From: Hymenobacter glacialis
GTDB taxonomy: Bacteria > Bacteroidota > Bacteroidia > Cytophagales > Hymenobacteraceae
Length of the DNA stretch: 64,000 nucleotides
Direction of reading: 5' to 3'
Assembly: GCF_001816165.1 (NCBI RefSeq)
Contig: NZ_MDZC01000010.1
Span: 1-64,000 of the forward strand
The notes beneath the pieces were generated by a model. The model worked only from the letters and a program-made list of their open reading frames with translations. It made no database searches and was not told the DNA's origin. Position numbers and translations under genes: made by a program. This document shows positions 54,634 through 63,502 of the stretch, in pieces. Within the stretch, counting starts at the first letter, position 1. Every line of letters starts with the position of its first letter.

Positions 54634-55410
54634 ATGAAAACCCTCACCGAACCGGCACCGCCCCCTGCTCCCACTGGCTCGGCCGAGGTGGTGCTTACGC
54701 TGGAGCACATCGCCAAATCGTTTGGCGACAACCATGTGCTGCAGGACTTTTCCCTGAACCTGCACCGGGGCGAAAACGTGGTGGTGCTGGGCAAGTCGGG
54801 TTCGGGAAAGTCGGTGCTGGTGAAGTGCATTATTGGCCTGCTAAAGGCCGATTCCGGGCGTATTACGGTGCTGGGGCAGGACGTTGGCACCCTGGGCCAC
54901 GAGGCCATGGACCAGCTGCGGGCCAAGCTGGGCTTCCTGTTCCAAAGCAATGCCCTGTACGACTCGATGACGGTGCGCGAGAACCTGCTGTTTCCGCTGC
55001 GCCGGCAGTGGCTGGCCGACCGCCGGGGCCAGGAGAAAGAGATGGTGCAGCAGGCGCTGGAGGACGTAGGCTTGGGCGATACCGCCGAAAAAATGCCGGC
55101 CGAGCTCTCCGGCGGGCAACGCAAGCGCATCGCCCTGGCCCGCACGCTCATTTTACGGCCCGAAATCATTCTTTACGATGAGCCGACCACCGGCCTCGAC
55201 CCCATCACGGCACGCGAAATCAGCGGCCTCATCCGGGAGGTGCAGCAGAAGTACCAGACGGCGGCCTTCGTCATCTCCCACGACATGGACAGCGTGCGCC
55301 TAGTAGCCGACCGGGTGGCTCTGCTCGCCGACGGCCGCTGCTACGCCCAGGGCACCTACGCGGAGCTGGCCAAACATGAAGACCCGCGCGTGCACGCCTT
55401 TTTCATTTGA
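54634..55410 (+). CDS. MlaF-type ABC transporter ATPase
   Basis: 258 residues from the ATG giving MKTLTEPAPPP. An upstream in-frame ATG at 54574 lies inside the palindromic repeat and would add MLRQAQHDVL, which is repeat-coded, so it is rejected. Walker A GKSGSGKSVLVKC, Q-loop FQSNALYDSMTV, signature LSGGQRKRIALART, Walker B ILYDEPTTGLDP, and switch His in VISHDMDSV are all intact. It powers lipid movement with the flanking MlaE and MlaD proteins. Confidence 0.95.
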   Translation: MKTLTEPAPPPAPTGSAEVVLTLEHIAKSFGDNHVLQDFSLNLHRGENVVVLGKSGSGKSVLVKCIIGLLKADSGRITVLGQDVGTLGHEAMDQLRAKLGFLFQSNALYDSMTVRENLLFPLRRQWLADRRGQEKEMVQQALEDVGLGDTAEKMPAELSGGQRKRIALARTLILRPEIILYDEPTTGLDPITAREISGLIREVQQKYQTAAFVISHDMDSVRLVADRVALLADGRCYAQGTYAELAKHEDPRVHAFFI

Positions 55411-55469
55411 TACCGAGCTGATTGGGCGGGCGCCCATTTATCCAAACATCCACTTTAAACCCACACACC

Positions 55470-56483
55470 ATGCCTGACTCATCCAGCAGCAAGCAAGTGC
55501 GCCTCGGCCTGTTCGTTTTGGTGGGGGTGGGCTGCCTGCTCGTTATTCTGTTTCTGCTGGGGCGCCAGCAAAACCTGTTTCAAAGCAGCCTGCCGGTGCA
55601 GGCCGACTTCCGCAACGTGGCGGGCCTGCTCAAGGGCAACAACGTGCGCCTGGGGGGCATCACGGTGGGCACCGTGAAAGACATCAACATTCTGAATGAC
55701 ACCACGGTACGCGTGACAATGAGTTTAAACCAAGACGTGCAGCCCATCCTACGCCGCAATGCGGTGGCCAGCATCGGCACCGACGGGCTGGTGGGCAACA
55801 CCATCATCAACCTCACGGCCGGCCGCGGCCCGGCCCCAACCGTGCAGGCCGGCGACCAGCTGCCCACTCACGAAAAAAACAGCATCGACGCGATGCTGGC
55901 CACGCTCGACGTGTCCAATAAAAACCTCGTTGGCATCACCGCCGGCCTGCGCCAGGTCACGGACAAGCTCAACAACAGCAAGGCGCTGTGGGTGCTGCTG
56001 GGCAACGAGCAGTTGCCGGCCGACGTGAGCCGGAGCGTGCGCAACGCCGCCGCCGCTTCGACCCAGCTCAACGCCGCCGCCGTGGATGTGCACCAGCTTA
56101 CCAGCGGCGTGCGCAATGGCCGGGGGCCGCTGGGCTACCTGCTTACCGACAAGGCGTTTGCCAACCAGATTGGGCACGCCGCCCGGCAGCTGGCCGGTAC
56201 CTCCGATACCCTGGCCGCCACCCTCAACGGCCTGCAACGCCAGGTGCAAAGCGGCGGCGGCCCGGTGCAGACGCTGCTCACCGACACCACCGCTGCCCGC
56301 CAGCTGCGCCAGACCATGGGCAGCGTGGCGCAAAGCACCGCCAAGCTCAACCAAAGCATGACGGCCCTGCAGCACAACTTCCTGCTGCGCGGCTACTTCC
56401 GCCGCCAGGCCAAGCAGGAGGCCCGCAAAGCCGCCTGCGAAAAAGCCCGCCTGGCCCGCGACAGCGCCCGCCTCGCACAGTAA
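55470..56483 (+). CDS. MlaD/MCE-domain lipid-binding protein
   Basis: 337 residues from the ATG giving MPDSSSSKQVRLGLF; 16 upstream codons are not family-like. One N-terminal membrane helix (about 13-32), the MCE domain (about 36-120: VQADFRNVAGLLKGNNVRLGGITVGTV, family signature), then a long helical periplasmic part to about 300 and a basic Arg/Lys/Ala-rich end. It forms the hexameric periplasmic ring of the lipid transporter. Last gene of the three-gene unit. Confidence 0.92.
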   Translation: MPDSSSSKQVRLGLFVLVGVGCLLVILFLLGRQQNLFQSSLPVQADFRNVAGLLKGNNVRLGGITVGTVKDINILNDTTVRVTMSLNQDVQPILRRNAVASIGTDGLVGNTIINLTAGRGPAPTVQAGDQLPTHEKNSIDAMLATLDVSNKNLVGITAGLRQVTDKLNNSKALWVLLGNEQLPADVSRSVRNAAAASTQLNAAAVDVHQLTSGVRNGRGPLGYLLTDKAFANQIGHAARQLAGTSDTLAATLNGLQRQVQSGGGPVQTLLTDTTAARQLRQTMGSVAQSTAKLNQSMTALQHNFLLRGYFRRQAKQEARKAACEKARLARDSARLAQ

Positions 56484-56584
56484 TGTGCCTGCCGACATTC
56501 CCTCTGCTGCTACTTACTTGAATGGAGTTGGCAGCCAGTTCAGTGGTCCGATACTTTAGGGTAGTGAGCTGAGCTTGTCCCCGG

Positions 56585-57988
56585 TTAAATGCCTTCAAAC
56601 AGCACATGCCGTTCTAGGTAGTCGGGCACTATCACGTTGGGCCAGTTGTGGACTTCGCGCAGGGCTTTTGCCAGGGCTTCGGCAGGCTCGGGCTCGCCGT
56701 GCACGATAAACGCGCGCTTGGGAGGGGCCTCGAACTGGCCCAGCCAGCGCAGCAGCTCCGAGCGGTCGGCGTGGGCCGAGAAGCCCTGCAACTGCTTTAC
56801 CTGGCAGCGTACGGGCACCATTTCGCCGAACATTTTGATTTCGGTTTCGCCGTTTTGCAGGCGGCGGCCCCGGGTGCCCTCGGCCTGGTAGCCCACAAGG
56901 AGTAGCGTGTCCTGGGGCCGGGAGAGGCGGTTGAACAGGTGGTGAATGATTCGCCCACCGGTGAGCATGCCGCTGGAGGAGACGATGATGGCCGGCCCGG
57001 ATTTCGAGTTCAGCCCCTTCGACTCGCGGGCTTCGGTGACGAAGCGCACGCCCGGAAAGTCGAACACGTTGCCGTGCCCGAGGCGGTGGGCGGCTGGGTG
57101 GCGCGGGTACAGGTCCGACACGCGAATGCCCATCGGGCTGTCTACGTACACCGGCACCTGGGGCAGGCGGCCATCGGCAATGAGCTTTTTGAGGTAGTAG
57201 AGCAGGGTTTGGGTGCGGCCCACGGCAAAGGCGGCAATAAGCAGCACGCCGCCCCGGGCCATGGCCTCGGTTACCACCTGCACCATCTCGGCTTCGGGGT
57301 CTTCGATGCGGGCGTCGCGGTCGCCGTAGGTGGATTCCACCAGCAGCACATCGGCCGTGGTAATGGGCGTGGGGTCGAACAGCACCGGGTTGTCGTAGCG
57401 GCCCAGGTCGCCGGAAAACACCAGCTTCTTGTGCTGCTGCGCGCCCTGCACCTCCAGCTCCACAATGGCCGAGCCGATGATGTGGCCGGCATCGCGAAAG
57501 GTGAGGGTGAGCAGGCCATCGAGCAGGTCAACGGGGGCATCGTAGGCTACGCTTTCCACCAGCGGCAGCATATGTTCCACGTCGGCCTGGGTGTAGAGCG
57601 GCTCGGCGGGGTGGTGCTTGGAGTAGCCTTTTTTGTTGGCGAAAGCGGCTTCTTCTTCCTGGAGCTTGGCCGAATCGAGGAGCATGATGCTGAGCAGGTC
57701 GGCCGTGGCTTCGGTGCACAGGATGCGGCCCCGGAAACCGTCGCGCACGAGCTTTGGCAGGTAGCCGCTGTGGTCGATGTGAGCGTGGGTGAGGATGACC
57801 AGCTCCACGTCGGCTGCCGGCAGCGGCAGCGGCTCGCGGTTGCGCATCCGCAGCTCTTTCAGCCCCTGAAACAGCCCGCAATCCACCATTACCTGGTGGC
57901 GCTGGGTGGCGTTGTGGTCGAGCGTGAGCAGGTATTTGGAGCCGGTAACGCAGTGTGCGGCCCCCAGAAATTGCAGGGATATGTCCAT
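56585..57988 (-). CDS. Metallo-beta-lactamase/beta-CASP RNA-processing exonuclease-type protein
   Basis: 467 residues from the ATG giving MDISLQFLGAAHCVTGS, the family start. Zinc motif HAHIDHSG (about 70-77), beta-CASP insertion (about 190-340, with RTQTLLYYLKKL), GMLTGGRIIHHL, FSAHADRSELLRWL, and the C-terminal FIVHGEPEPAEAL. It probably cuts RNA, like the YSH1/CPSF-73-like bacterial enzymes. It often travels with stress genes. An FNR-like site lies 69 bp upstream, a distance typical of activation. Confidence 0.92.
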   Translation of the reverse strand: MDISLQFLGAAHCVTGSKYLLTLDHNATQRHQVMVDCGLFQGLKELRMRNREPLPLPAADVELVILTHAHIDHSGYLPKLVRDGFRGRILCTEATADLLSIMLLDSAKLQEEEAAFANKKGYSKHHPAEPLYTQADVEHMLPLVESVAYDAPVDLLDGLLTLTFRDAGHIIGSAIVELEVQGAQQHKKLVFSGDLGRYDNPVLFDPTPITTADVLLVESTYGDRDARIEDPEAEMVQVVTEAMARGGVLLIAAFAVGRTQTLLYYLKKLIADGRLPQVPVYVDSPMGIRVSDLYPRHPAAHRLGHGNVFDFPGVRFVTEARESKGLNSKSGPAIIVSSSGMLTGGRIIHHLFNRLSRPQDTLLLVGYQAEGTRGRRLQNGETEIKMFGEMVPVRCQVKQLQGFSAHADRSELLRWLGQFEAPPKRAFIVHGEPEPAEALAKALREVHNWPNVIVPDYLERHVLFEGI

Positions 57989-58056
57989 AGAGTGAGCAGA
58001 ATTGCTGGCCTGGGTTAGGCCCACCACAAGAGTACGCCCCCCCCAACCCCGCTGCG

Positions 58057-58070
58057 TTGACGAAAATCAT
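58057..58070 (+). promoter_or_regulatory. FNR-like site 3
   Basis: TTGACGAAAATCAT, 69-82 bp before the beta-CASP gene, which is read the other way, and just past the stop of the thioredoxin-fold gene. Confidence 0.55.
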
Positions 58071-58130
58071 CCCCTTGGCTTGACGTTGGACAAGTTTCCT
58101 GCCGCCGCCGCCGGGGTTTTGCCAGCGCGG

Positions 58131-58472
58131 CTACTTCGCGGTCTCCTCCAGCTTGCTGAGCAGCAGGGCCGCCACCAATTCGCCTTCGGGCAGGCCTTGC
58201 TGGCGCCACAGCTCGGCACCATCGCGCAGGAGCACGAAGGCGGGCACGCCCTGCCCCTCGAAGGCGTGCACCACGGCGGGGTGGCTGCTTTCGTCTACTT
58301 TCAGCACGTGAATAGCTGAGCCAAGCCGAAGCTGCAGGCCGTGGAGCAGCCGGTTGGTAGCCGTGCGCGCAAGCTGGCTTTCCTGCCGAATGCCGGAGCC
58401 CACGGTGGGCAGCAGCACCAGCAGCATAGCCGGGTGAGTGGGCAGCGAGGGAAAAATGGCGGGAAGGAACAT
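58131..58472 (-). CDS. Thioredoxin-fold protein without CxxC
   Basis: About 113 residues from the ATG giving MFLPAIFPSLPTHP; other in-frame ATGs lie at 58559 and 58643. The first would crowd FNR-like site 4 and the second lies near the divergent kinase start. The fold marks are LLVLLPT, IHVLKVDESSHPAVVHAFEGQGVPAFVLLRDGAELWRQQG (thioredoxin beta3-cis-Pro-beta4 signature), and the final helix. The redox CxxC is replaced by VGSGIRQE, so it is not a normal thioredoxin; it may be a chaperone-like or regulatory member. Confidence 0.75.
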   Translation of the reverse strand: MFLPAIFPSLPTHPAMLLVLLPTVGSGIRQESQLARTATNRLLHGLQLRLGSAIHVLKVDESSHPAVVHAFEGQGVPAFVLLRDGAELWRQQGLPEGELVAALLLSKLEETAK

Positions 58473-58580
58473 GGGCCAATGGTAAACAGCACCCCAACGG
58501 GTGGCAAGCTCATCGGATAAGTGGCCGTAAAAGTAGCCGCGCCCCCCACCGGCGCTCATGATGCATATCAGGGCATCGGG

Positions 58581-58594
58581 GTGACGTTTGTCAA
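58581..58594 (-). promoter_or_regulatory. FNR-like site 4
   Basis: TTGACAAACGTCAC on the minus strand. It lies between the divergent thioredoxin-fold gene and the histidine kinase gene (65 bp before the latter), so it may serve both. Confidence 0.6.
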
Positions 58595-58658
58595 GTTGGG
58601 TGGCGTAAGTTCGCGGTGCCTGCTGTCTTTGAGTTCTTCGCACCGCTAATACGTCCCC

Positions 58659-60287
58659 ATGCCTACCCTTCCGGTTGCCTACACGGCCGTACTTTCCGAG
58701 TTAATGTATGCCCACTCCGGGGAAATGGCGGGCATCTACGACCTGGACCTGCGCTGGTTTACGCACGTAAACCCGGCCGGCGTGGAGCTGCTGGCCTATC
58801 CCTCGGAGGAAGCACTGCTCGCCGACGCCAACCACTCGCTGCGCATACCGCCCTGGACGCCCGAACAGTGGCAGCGCCTGTGCGACATTACCCGCCGCGA
58901 GGGCCACCACGAGCTGGAAGCCGACATTCGCCGCCACGTGGGCGAGCCGTTCCGCGCCTATGTGAAACTGACGTATTTTGAAATAGACGGCCGGGCCCTG
59001 TTTCTGGTCAACATCACCGAGCACAGCCGGCTGCAACAGGCCGAGCGCGCCCTGGCCCACAGCGTGCGCCGCTTCGAGGCCGTGTTTACAAACGCCACGC
59101 TGGGCATTATCGTCTGCGACCAGCCGGGCCGCATCCTGTCCGTGAACGCCCACGCGGGGCAGCTGTTTGGCTACGCCCCACCCGAGCTGCTGGGCCAGCA
59201 AATAGAAGTACTGGTGCCCGATGCCGCCGGCCGGCACCACGCCCAGCTGCGCCAGTCTTACAACGGCGACCCCCAGGTGCGCCCCATGGGCCACAACCGC
59301 CCGCTGGCCGGCCAGCGGCGCGACGGCTCCGTGTTTCCCGTGGAGGCCAGCCTGAGCTATTTCTACCTCGATGAAGAGCTTTACGTGGTGGCCTACCTCG
59401 TGGACCTCACCGCCAAGCAAGCCGCCGAGCAGGAACTACTAGCCCAGCACCAGCGCGTGGCCCGCCTCAACGCCGAGCTGGAGCAAAAAGTGGTGGACCG
59501 CACCAACGCCCTGATGCTGACCCTGCACCAGCTGGAAAACCGCAGCGAAGAGCTGGCCCAGGCCCTGCAGGCCGAGCAGATGCTGGGCGAGCTAAAGTCG
59601 CGCTTTGTGAGCATGGCCTCGCACGAGTTCCGCACGCCCCTCACGGCCGTGCTCTCCTCCGCCGATTTAATTGAAGAGTTTCCCGGCGGCCACCAGCAGG
59701 CCCAGCGCCTTAAGTACATCAACCACATCCGCACCTCGGTGCAGCACCTCAACACCATTTTGGAGGAGTTCCTGTCGGTGGGGCGCATCGAGGATGGCAA
59801 AATCGAGGCCCACCCCAGCAACCTTAACCTAACCAGCCTGGTGCACGACACCGTGGCCGACATGCAGAGCCTGCTCAAATCCGGCCAGGTCATCGACTGG
59901 CAGGTAGATTGCCCCATTCCCGTGCGACTGGACGCTTCGCTGCTGCGCAAAATCCTGATGAACCTGCTCTCCAACTCCCTCAAGTACTCGGGAGAAAACT
60001 CCGTGATTACCGTGCGGGCCAGCTGCCTGCTGCAGGAGCTTACTATTACTGTAAAGGACCGGGGCTTGGGCATTTCCACCGAAGACCAGGCCCACCTGTT
60101 CGAGCAGTTTTACCGGGCTCCCACCGTGGTCAGCGTGCCCGGCACCGGCCTGGGGCTGTATATTATTGCCAAATACCTGGAGCTGATGGGTGGCACCATC
60201 GACCTGCAAAGCGTCCTTAATGAGGGCACTTCCGTCACCATCAAGCTGCCGCTCGCTACGCCCGACCAGGGCGATGCAGCACCATAA
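58659..60287 (+). CDS. Cytoplasmic PAS-domain sensor histidine kinase
   Basis: 542 residues with no membrane helix. Two PAS domains (about 10-125 and 130-260; the second FEAVFTNATLGIIVCDQPGRILSVNAHAGQLFGY), a coiled coil (about 265-310), HisKA with His322 (SMASHEFRTPLTAVLSS), and HATPase with LLSNSLKYSG, DRGLGIS and GTGLGLYI. It autophosphorylates on His and passes phosphate to a receiver. The next gene, 69 bp away, encodes a receiver-Crp/Fnr fusion, its obvious partner. Being soluble with PAS domains, it probably senses an internal redox or energy cue. Confidence 0.94.
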   Translation: MPTLPVAYTAVLSELMYAHSGEMAGIYDLDLRWFTHVNPAGVELLAYPSEEALLADANHSLRIPPWTPEQWQRLCDITRREGHHELEADIRRHVGEPFRAYVKLTYFEIDGRALFLVNITEHSRLQQAERALAHSVRRFEAVFTNATLGIIVCDQPGRILSVNAHAGQLFGYAPPELLGQQIEVLVPDAAGRHHAQLRQSYNGDPQVRPMGHNRPLAGQRRDGSVFPVEASLSYFYLDEELYVVAYLVDLTAKQAAEQELLAQHQRVARLNAELEQKVVDRTNALMLTLHQLENRSEELAQALQAEQMLGELKSRFVSMASHEFRTPLTAVLSSADLIEEFPGGHQQAQRLKYINHIRTSVQHLNTILEEFLSVGRIEDGKIEAHPSNLNLTSLVHDTVADMQSLLKSGQVIDWQVDCPIPVRLDASLLRKILMNLLSNSLKYSGENSVITVRASCLLQELTITVKDRGLGISTEDQAHLFEQFYRAPTVVSVPGTGLGLYIIAKYLELMGGTIDLQSVLNEGTSVTIKLPLATPDQGDAAP

Positions 60288-60356
60288 CTGACCAGCCAGG
60301 GCGCAAGGCAAACCGAAGTACAAGCCCCTGAACCGACCTTTCAAAACACTCCCGTC

Positions 60357-61409
60357 ATGGCCACCATCTTACTCATTGAAGACCATCAAATCATTCGGGA
60401 GAATACGGCCCAGCTATTGGAGCTGGCCGGCTACACCACGCTCACGGCCGAAAACGGCGAGCTGGGCGTGCAGCTGGCCCTGAGCACCCGGCCCGACCTG
60501 GTTATCTGCGACATCATGATGCCCGTGCTGGACGGCTACGGCGTGCTCCAGATTTTCAACCAGCACCCGCAGCTCACGGGCATCCCGTTCATTTTCCTCA
60601 CCGCCAAAACCGACAGGGAAGACCGGCGGCGTGGCATGGCCCTGGGGGCCGATGACTACCTGAGCAAGCCCTTCGAAAAGGCAGATTTGCTCAGCGCCGT
60701 GAGCGGGCGGCTCAGCCGTTTTCAATACCTGAAACCCGACCCCGACGGATCACGCCTGGGCATTTTCCTGGACGAAGCGCAGCAGGCCGGCGACCTGGCC
60801 AGCCTCTCCCTGGACCGCAAAGCGCACCTCATTCGCAAGAAACAGGATATTTACCTCGAAGGCGACGAATCGACCCGGCTCTATTACGTGCAGAGCGGCC
60901 GGGTGAAAACCGTGAAAACCACCGACGGCGGCAAGGAGCTGATTGTGGGCCTCTACGGCCCCGGCGAATTCTTCGGCTACCTGCCCCTGCTGCAGCACAC
61001 GCCCCACTGCGACTCGGCCATTGCCGTAGACGAGTCGGAGCTGCTCTACATTCCGAAGGACGATTTCACGGAGCTGCTGCTGCGCAACCCCGAGGTGGGC
61101 CAGCAATTTGTGCGCCTGCTGGCCGGCCAGGTGAGCGGGCAGGCCGAACTGCTGCTGGCCATGGCCTACAACTCCATTCGGCGGCGCGTGGCCGACACGC
61201 TGGTGCAGCTGCACCAGCAGCAGATGGGCACCGAGGCCGCCGAAACGGGCATCCAGCTCACCCGCGACGACATGGCTGCCATGGTGGGCACCGCTCCGGA
61301 GTCGCTTAGCCGCACGCTCAACGAGTTCAAGCAGGCCGGTTTTATTGCCCTCACGCCCAATACCATTCGAGTGCTGGAACCCGAGAAGCTCCGCCGCGCG
61401 CATTGGTAG
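60357..61409 (+). CDS. Response regulator fused to a Crp/Fnr DNA-binding module
   Basis: 350 residues. Receiver (about 1-120) with D9 and phosphoacceptor D52 (VICDIMMPVLDGYGV), Lys in LSKPFEKADL; then a cyclic-nucleotide-binding-like barrel (about 145-255, DIYLEGDESTRLYYVQSGRVK) and a winged helix (about 270-345). The recognition helix reads APESLSRTL, the E-x-x-S-R pattern of FNR, which contacts TTGA half-sites. There is no Cys cluster for FeS binding, so control is likely by phosphorylation from the adjacent kinase. It is the best candidate to bind the FNR-like sites of the island. Confidence 0.93.
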   Translation: MATILLIEDHQIIRENTAQLLELAGYTTLTAENGELGVQLALSTRPDLVICDIMMPVLDGYGVLQIFNQHPQLTGIPFIFLTAKTDREDRRRGMALGADDYLSKPFEKADLLSAVSGRLSRFQYLKPDPDGSRLGIFLDEAQQAGDLASLSLDRKAHLIRKKQDIYLEGDESTRLYYVQSGRVKTVKTTDGGKELIVGLYGPGEFFGYLPLLQHTPHCDSAIAVDESELLYIPKDDFTELLLRNPEVGQQFVRLLAGQVSGQAELLLAMAYNSIRRRVADTLVQLHQQQMGTEAAETGIQLTRDDMAAMVGTAPESLSRTLNEFKQAGFIALTPNTIRVLEPEKLRRAHW

Positions 61410-61482
61410 CGTTGCGCCGGCCGGCGCGGGCTTCTGCAAGCGGCTCCTGCCTGGTGGCCGGCACCCGGTGCTCCGGCTACGC

Positions 61483-61519
61483 TTAACAAAACTCATGCTT
61501 CGGGGGTGAGTTTTGTCAA
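61483..61519. promoter_or_regulatory. FNR-like sites 5 and 6, facing each other
   Basis: TTAACAAAACTCAT (61483-61496, plus) and TTGACAAAACTCAC (61506-61519, minus) together form a 13-bp-armed inverted repeat. It is after the regulator gene and before the PepSY-like gene, so it may be a double operator, a hairpin, or both. Confidence 0.5.
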
Positions 61520-61639
61520 CCAAAACAGGCGCAGTTGTTCTCACCTTTGAACAGTGCAGCCAGGTAGCGCAAAGCAAAGTCTATGTGGGCCCACGCACTC
61601 TCACCAATAGTCGGGCTACCCGGCCAGATAAGGGCACCC

Positions 61640-62089
61640 ATGAAATCTCCCCTCCTGTTGCTGCTTGCATTTCTCCTGTGGGGGCCGGCGGGGCGTGCGC
61701 AGTCCATTCCGCCGGCCCAGGTGCCCCCGCTCACCTTTGTGGCCCTGCAGCAGCTGTACCCGCAGGCCCGGGAGGTGAAGTGGAAACGCAGCCAGGGCTG
61801 GTACCAGGCCAGCTACTCCCAGAACCAGACCCAGCACCTGGTGCGGTTCGACGCCAACGGCGACGTGCAGGCAACCGGCGATGATATGCCCATCGAAGCA
61901 CTGCCGGAACCCGTGCGCTACACGCTCACCAATCATTTTCCGAGCCGGAAATTCTGCCAGGCCTACAAGGTGCTGAACACGCATACCGGAGCCATTACTT
62001 ACGAAATGGCCACTTGCGAAAGCTACTTCAGCCGGACTGTCGTGCTCACCCCCAACGGCCAGAAATTACCCCGCACCTACAGATGGTAA
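61640..62089 (+). CDS. Secreted PepSY-like protein
   Basis: 149 residues from the ATG giving MKSPLLLLLAFLLWG; 19 codons upstream would spoil the signal peptide (1-21, cleavage near GRAQS). The body resembles the beta-lactamase-inhibitor-like PepSY-like fold of Bacteroidota periplasmic proteins: VALQQLYPQAREVKWKRSQG, YSQNQTQHLVRFDANGDV, then ALPEPVRYTLTNHFP. Ligand unknown. Expression is probably tied to the double FNR-like site upstream. Confidence 0.78.
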   Translation: MKSPLLLLLAFLLWGPAGRAQSIPPAQVPPLTFVALQQLYPQAREVKWKRSQGWYQASYSQNQTQHLVRFDANGDVQATGDDMPIEALPEPVRYTLTNHFPSRKFCQAYKVLNTHTGAITYEMATCESYFSRTVVLTPNGQKLPRTYRW

Positions 62090-62116
62090 ATATGTGCACG
62101 TGTCAGGCGCAAGCCC

Positions 62117-63430
62117 TCACTTTGGCGCGGGCAGCGTGCTGCGCAGCAGCATATAGCCCAGCGCACTGGCGCAGGCAGACCCCACCAGCACAGCCAGCTT
62201 GGCCGTGTCGGTATCGGGCGAGTGATGGCCCATGGCCAGCAGGGTGATGAAGATGGACATGGTGAACCCAATGCCCGCCAAAATGCCCACCGCCCACACC
62301 TGCCGCCAGTTCACACCGGGCGGCAGCTCGGCCCAGCCCAGGCGCACGGTCAGCCAGCACATGGTTCCAATGCCCAGGGGCTTGCCCACCACCAGCCCCA
62401 GCAAAATACCCAGCCCCAATGGTGTAACCAGGCCTTGCACCGCAGTCGGCGCAATTACCAGACTGCTGTTGGCGAAGGCAAACAGAGGAATGACGAAGAA
62501 AGCCACCAGCTTGTGCAGCTGGCCCTCCAGGCGCTGGGCCGGGGAGCTGCTGAGGCGGCCCAGCACTTCCATCTCGGCGCTGATGCGGTGTGGGTCGGCA
62601 TCTCTCCAGTGAGTTTTGTTGCGTAGCCGACTCAGCTGCTGGTTCAGCTTTTGCAGCATGTCGGGGCGCGGCCGGGTGGCCCGGTAAGGAATGGCCACGG
62701 CCAGCAGCACCCCCGCCAGCGTGGTATGAATGCCCGATTCCAGCATAAAGTAAGTAAGCACCACGCCCAGTGGCAGGAAGGCCCACAAGCTACGGAAGCG
62801 CAGGTAGTTAAAGAACAGCAACAGGCTCCAGGTCCCAAACGCCAGGTAGAGGTAGTGCAGGTGCAGGGTTTTGGTGTAGAAAATGGCAATAACGATGACG
62901 GCCCCCAAATCATCGACGATGGCCAGGGCCGTAAGAAATACCTTGAGACCCAACGGCACACGCGGCCCCAGCAGCTGCAGCATGGCCAGGGCAAAGGCAA
63001 TGTCGGTGGCAATGGGAATGCCCCAGCCGCCGGCCGTGCGGGTGCCATAATTGAAAAGTGTGAACAGCAGCGCCGGCACCAGCATGCCGCCCAGCGCCCC
63101 GGCCATGGGCAGGGCCGCCTGGTGCAGCGAGGCCAGCTCGCCCCCCAGCACTTCGCGCTTGATTTCCAGGCCCACCATCAGAAAAAACAGGGTCATCAGC
63201 CCATCGTTCAGCCAGTCCAGCAGCGTGTGGTCCAGCACCACGTGGTGCAGGGTTATGCGCAGGTGTTCATTCCACACGCCCGGGAAATACTTGGCCGGGC
63301 CCCAGTTGGTATTGGCCAGCAGCAGGGCCAGCGCGGCACTGCCCAGCAGCAGCAGGCAGCTGGCCCCCTGGCTCCGAAAAAAATAGGCGAAAGGCCGTAT
63401 CAGCGGGCGGAAGAATCGGATATTCGGCAT
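62117..63430 (-). CDS. nhaA: Na+/H+ antiporter NhaA
   Basis: 437 residues with about 12 helices. Family marks: LNDGLMTLFFLMVGLEIKREVL, ATDIAFALAMLQLLG with the functional Asp, LAIVDDLGAVIVIAIFYT with the Asp pair of the ion site, and PLFAFANSSL. It exports Na+ for H+ and sets internal pH and sodium. The island's N-ATPase remnant and cation ATPase make sodium or cation balance a shared theme. The C-terminal tail is normal. Confidence 0.95.
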   Translation of the reverse strand: MPNIRFFRPLIRPFAYFFRSQGASCLLLLGSAALALLLANTNWGPAKYFPGVWNEHLRITLHHVVLDHTLLDWLNDGLMTLFFLMVGLEIKREVLGGELASLHQAALPMAGALGGMLVPALLFTLFNYGTRTAGGWGIPIATDIAFALAMLQLLGPRVPLGLKVFLTALAIVDDLGAVIVIAIFYTKTLHLHYLYLAFGTWSLLLFFNYLRFRSLWAFLPLGVVLTYFMLESGIHTTLAGVLLAVAIPYRATRPRPDMLQKLNQQLSRLRNKTHWRDADPHRISAEMEVLGRLSSSPAQRLEGQLHKLVAFFVIPLFAFANSSLVIAPTAVQGLVTPLGLGILLGLVVGKPLGIGTMCWLTVRLGWAELPPGVNWRQVWAVGILAGIGFTMSIFITLLAMGHHSPDTDTAKLAVLVGSACASALGYMLLRSTLPAPK

Positions 63431-63502
63431 GGCAATCGGGTAGTAAGCAGCGCCTGTCAGCCAGGTGGCACATTGCGCTGAGCAGGGCGTAAGAAACGCT
63501 AT

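Noticed and set aside
58079..58093. Second FNR-like site next to site 3
   Set aside because: TTGACGTTGGACAA has a right half GACAA, which is not the inverted partner of TTGAC.
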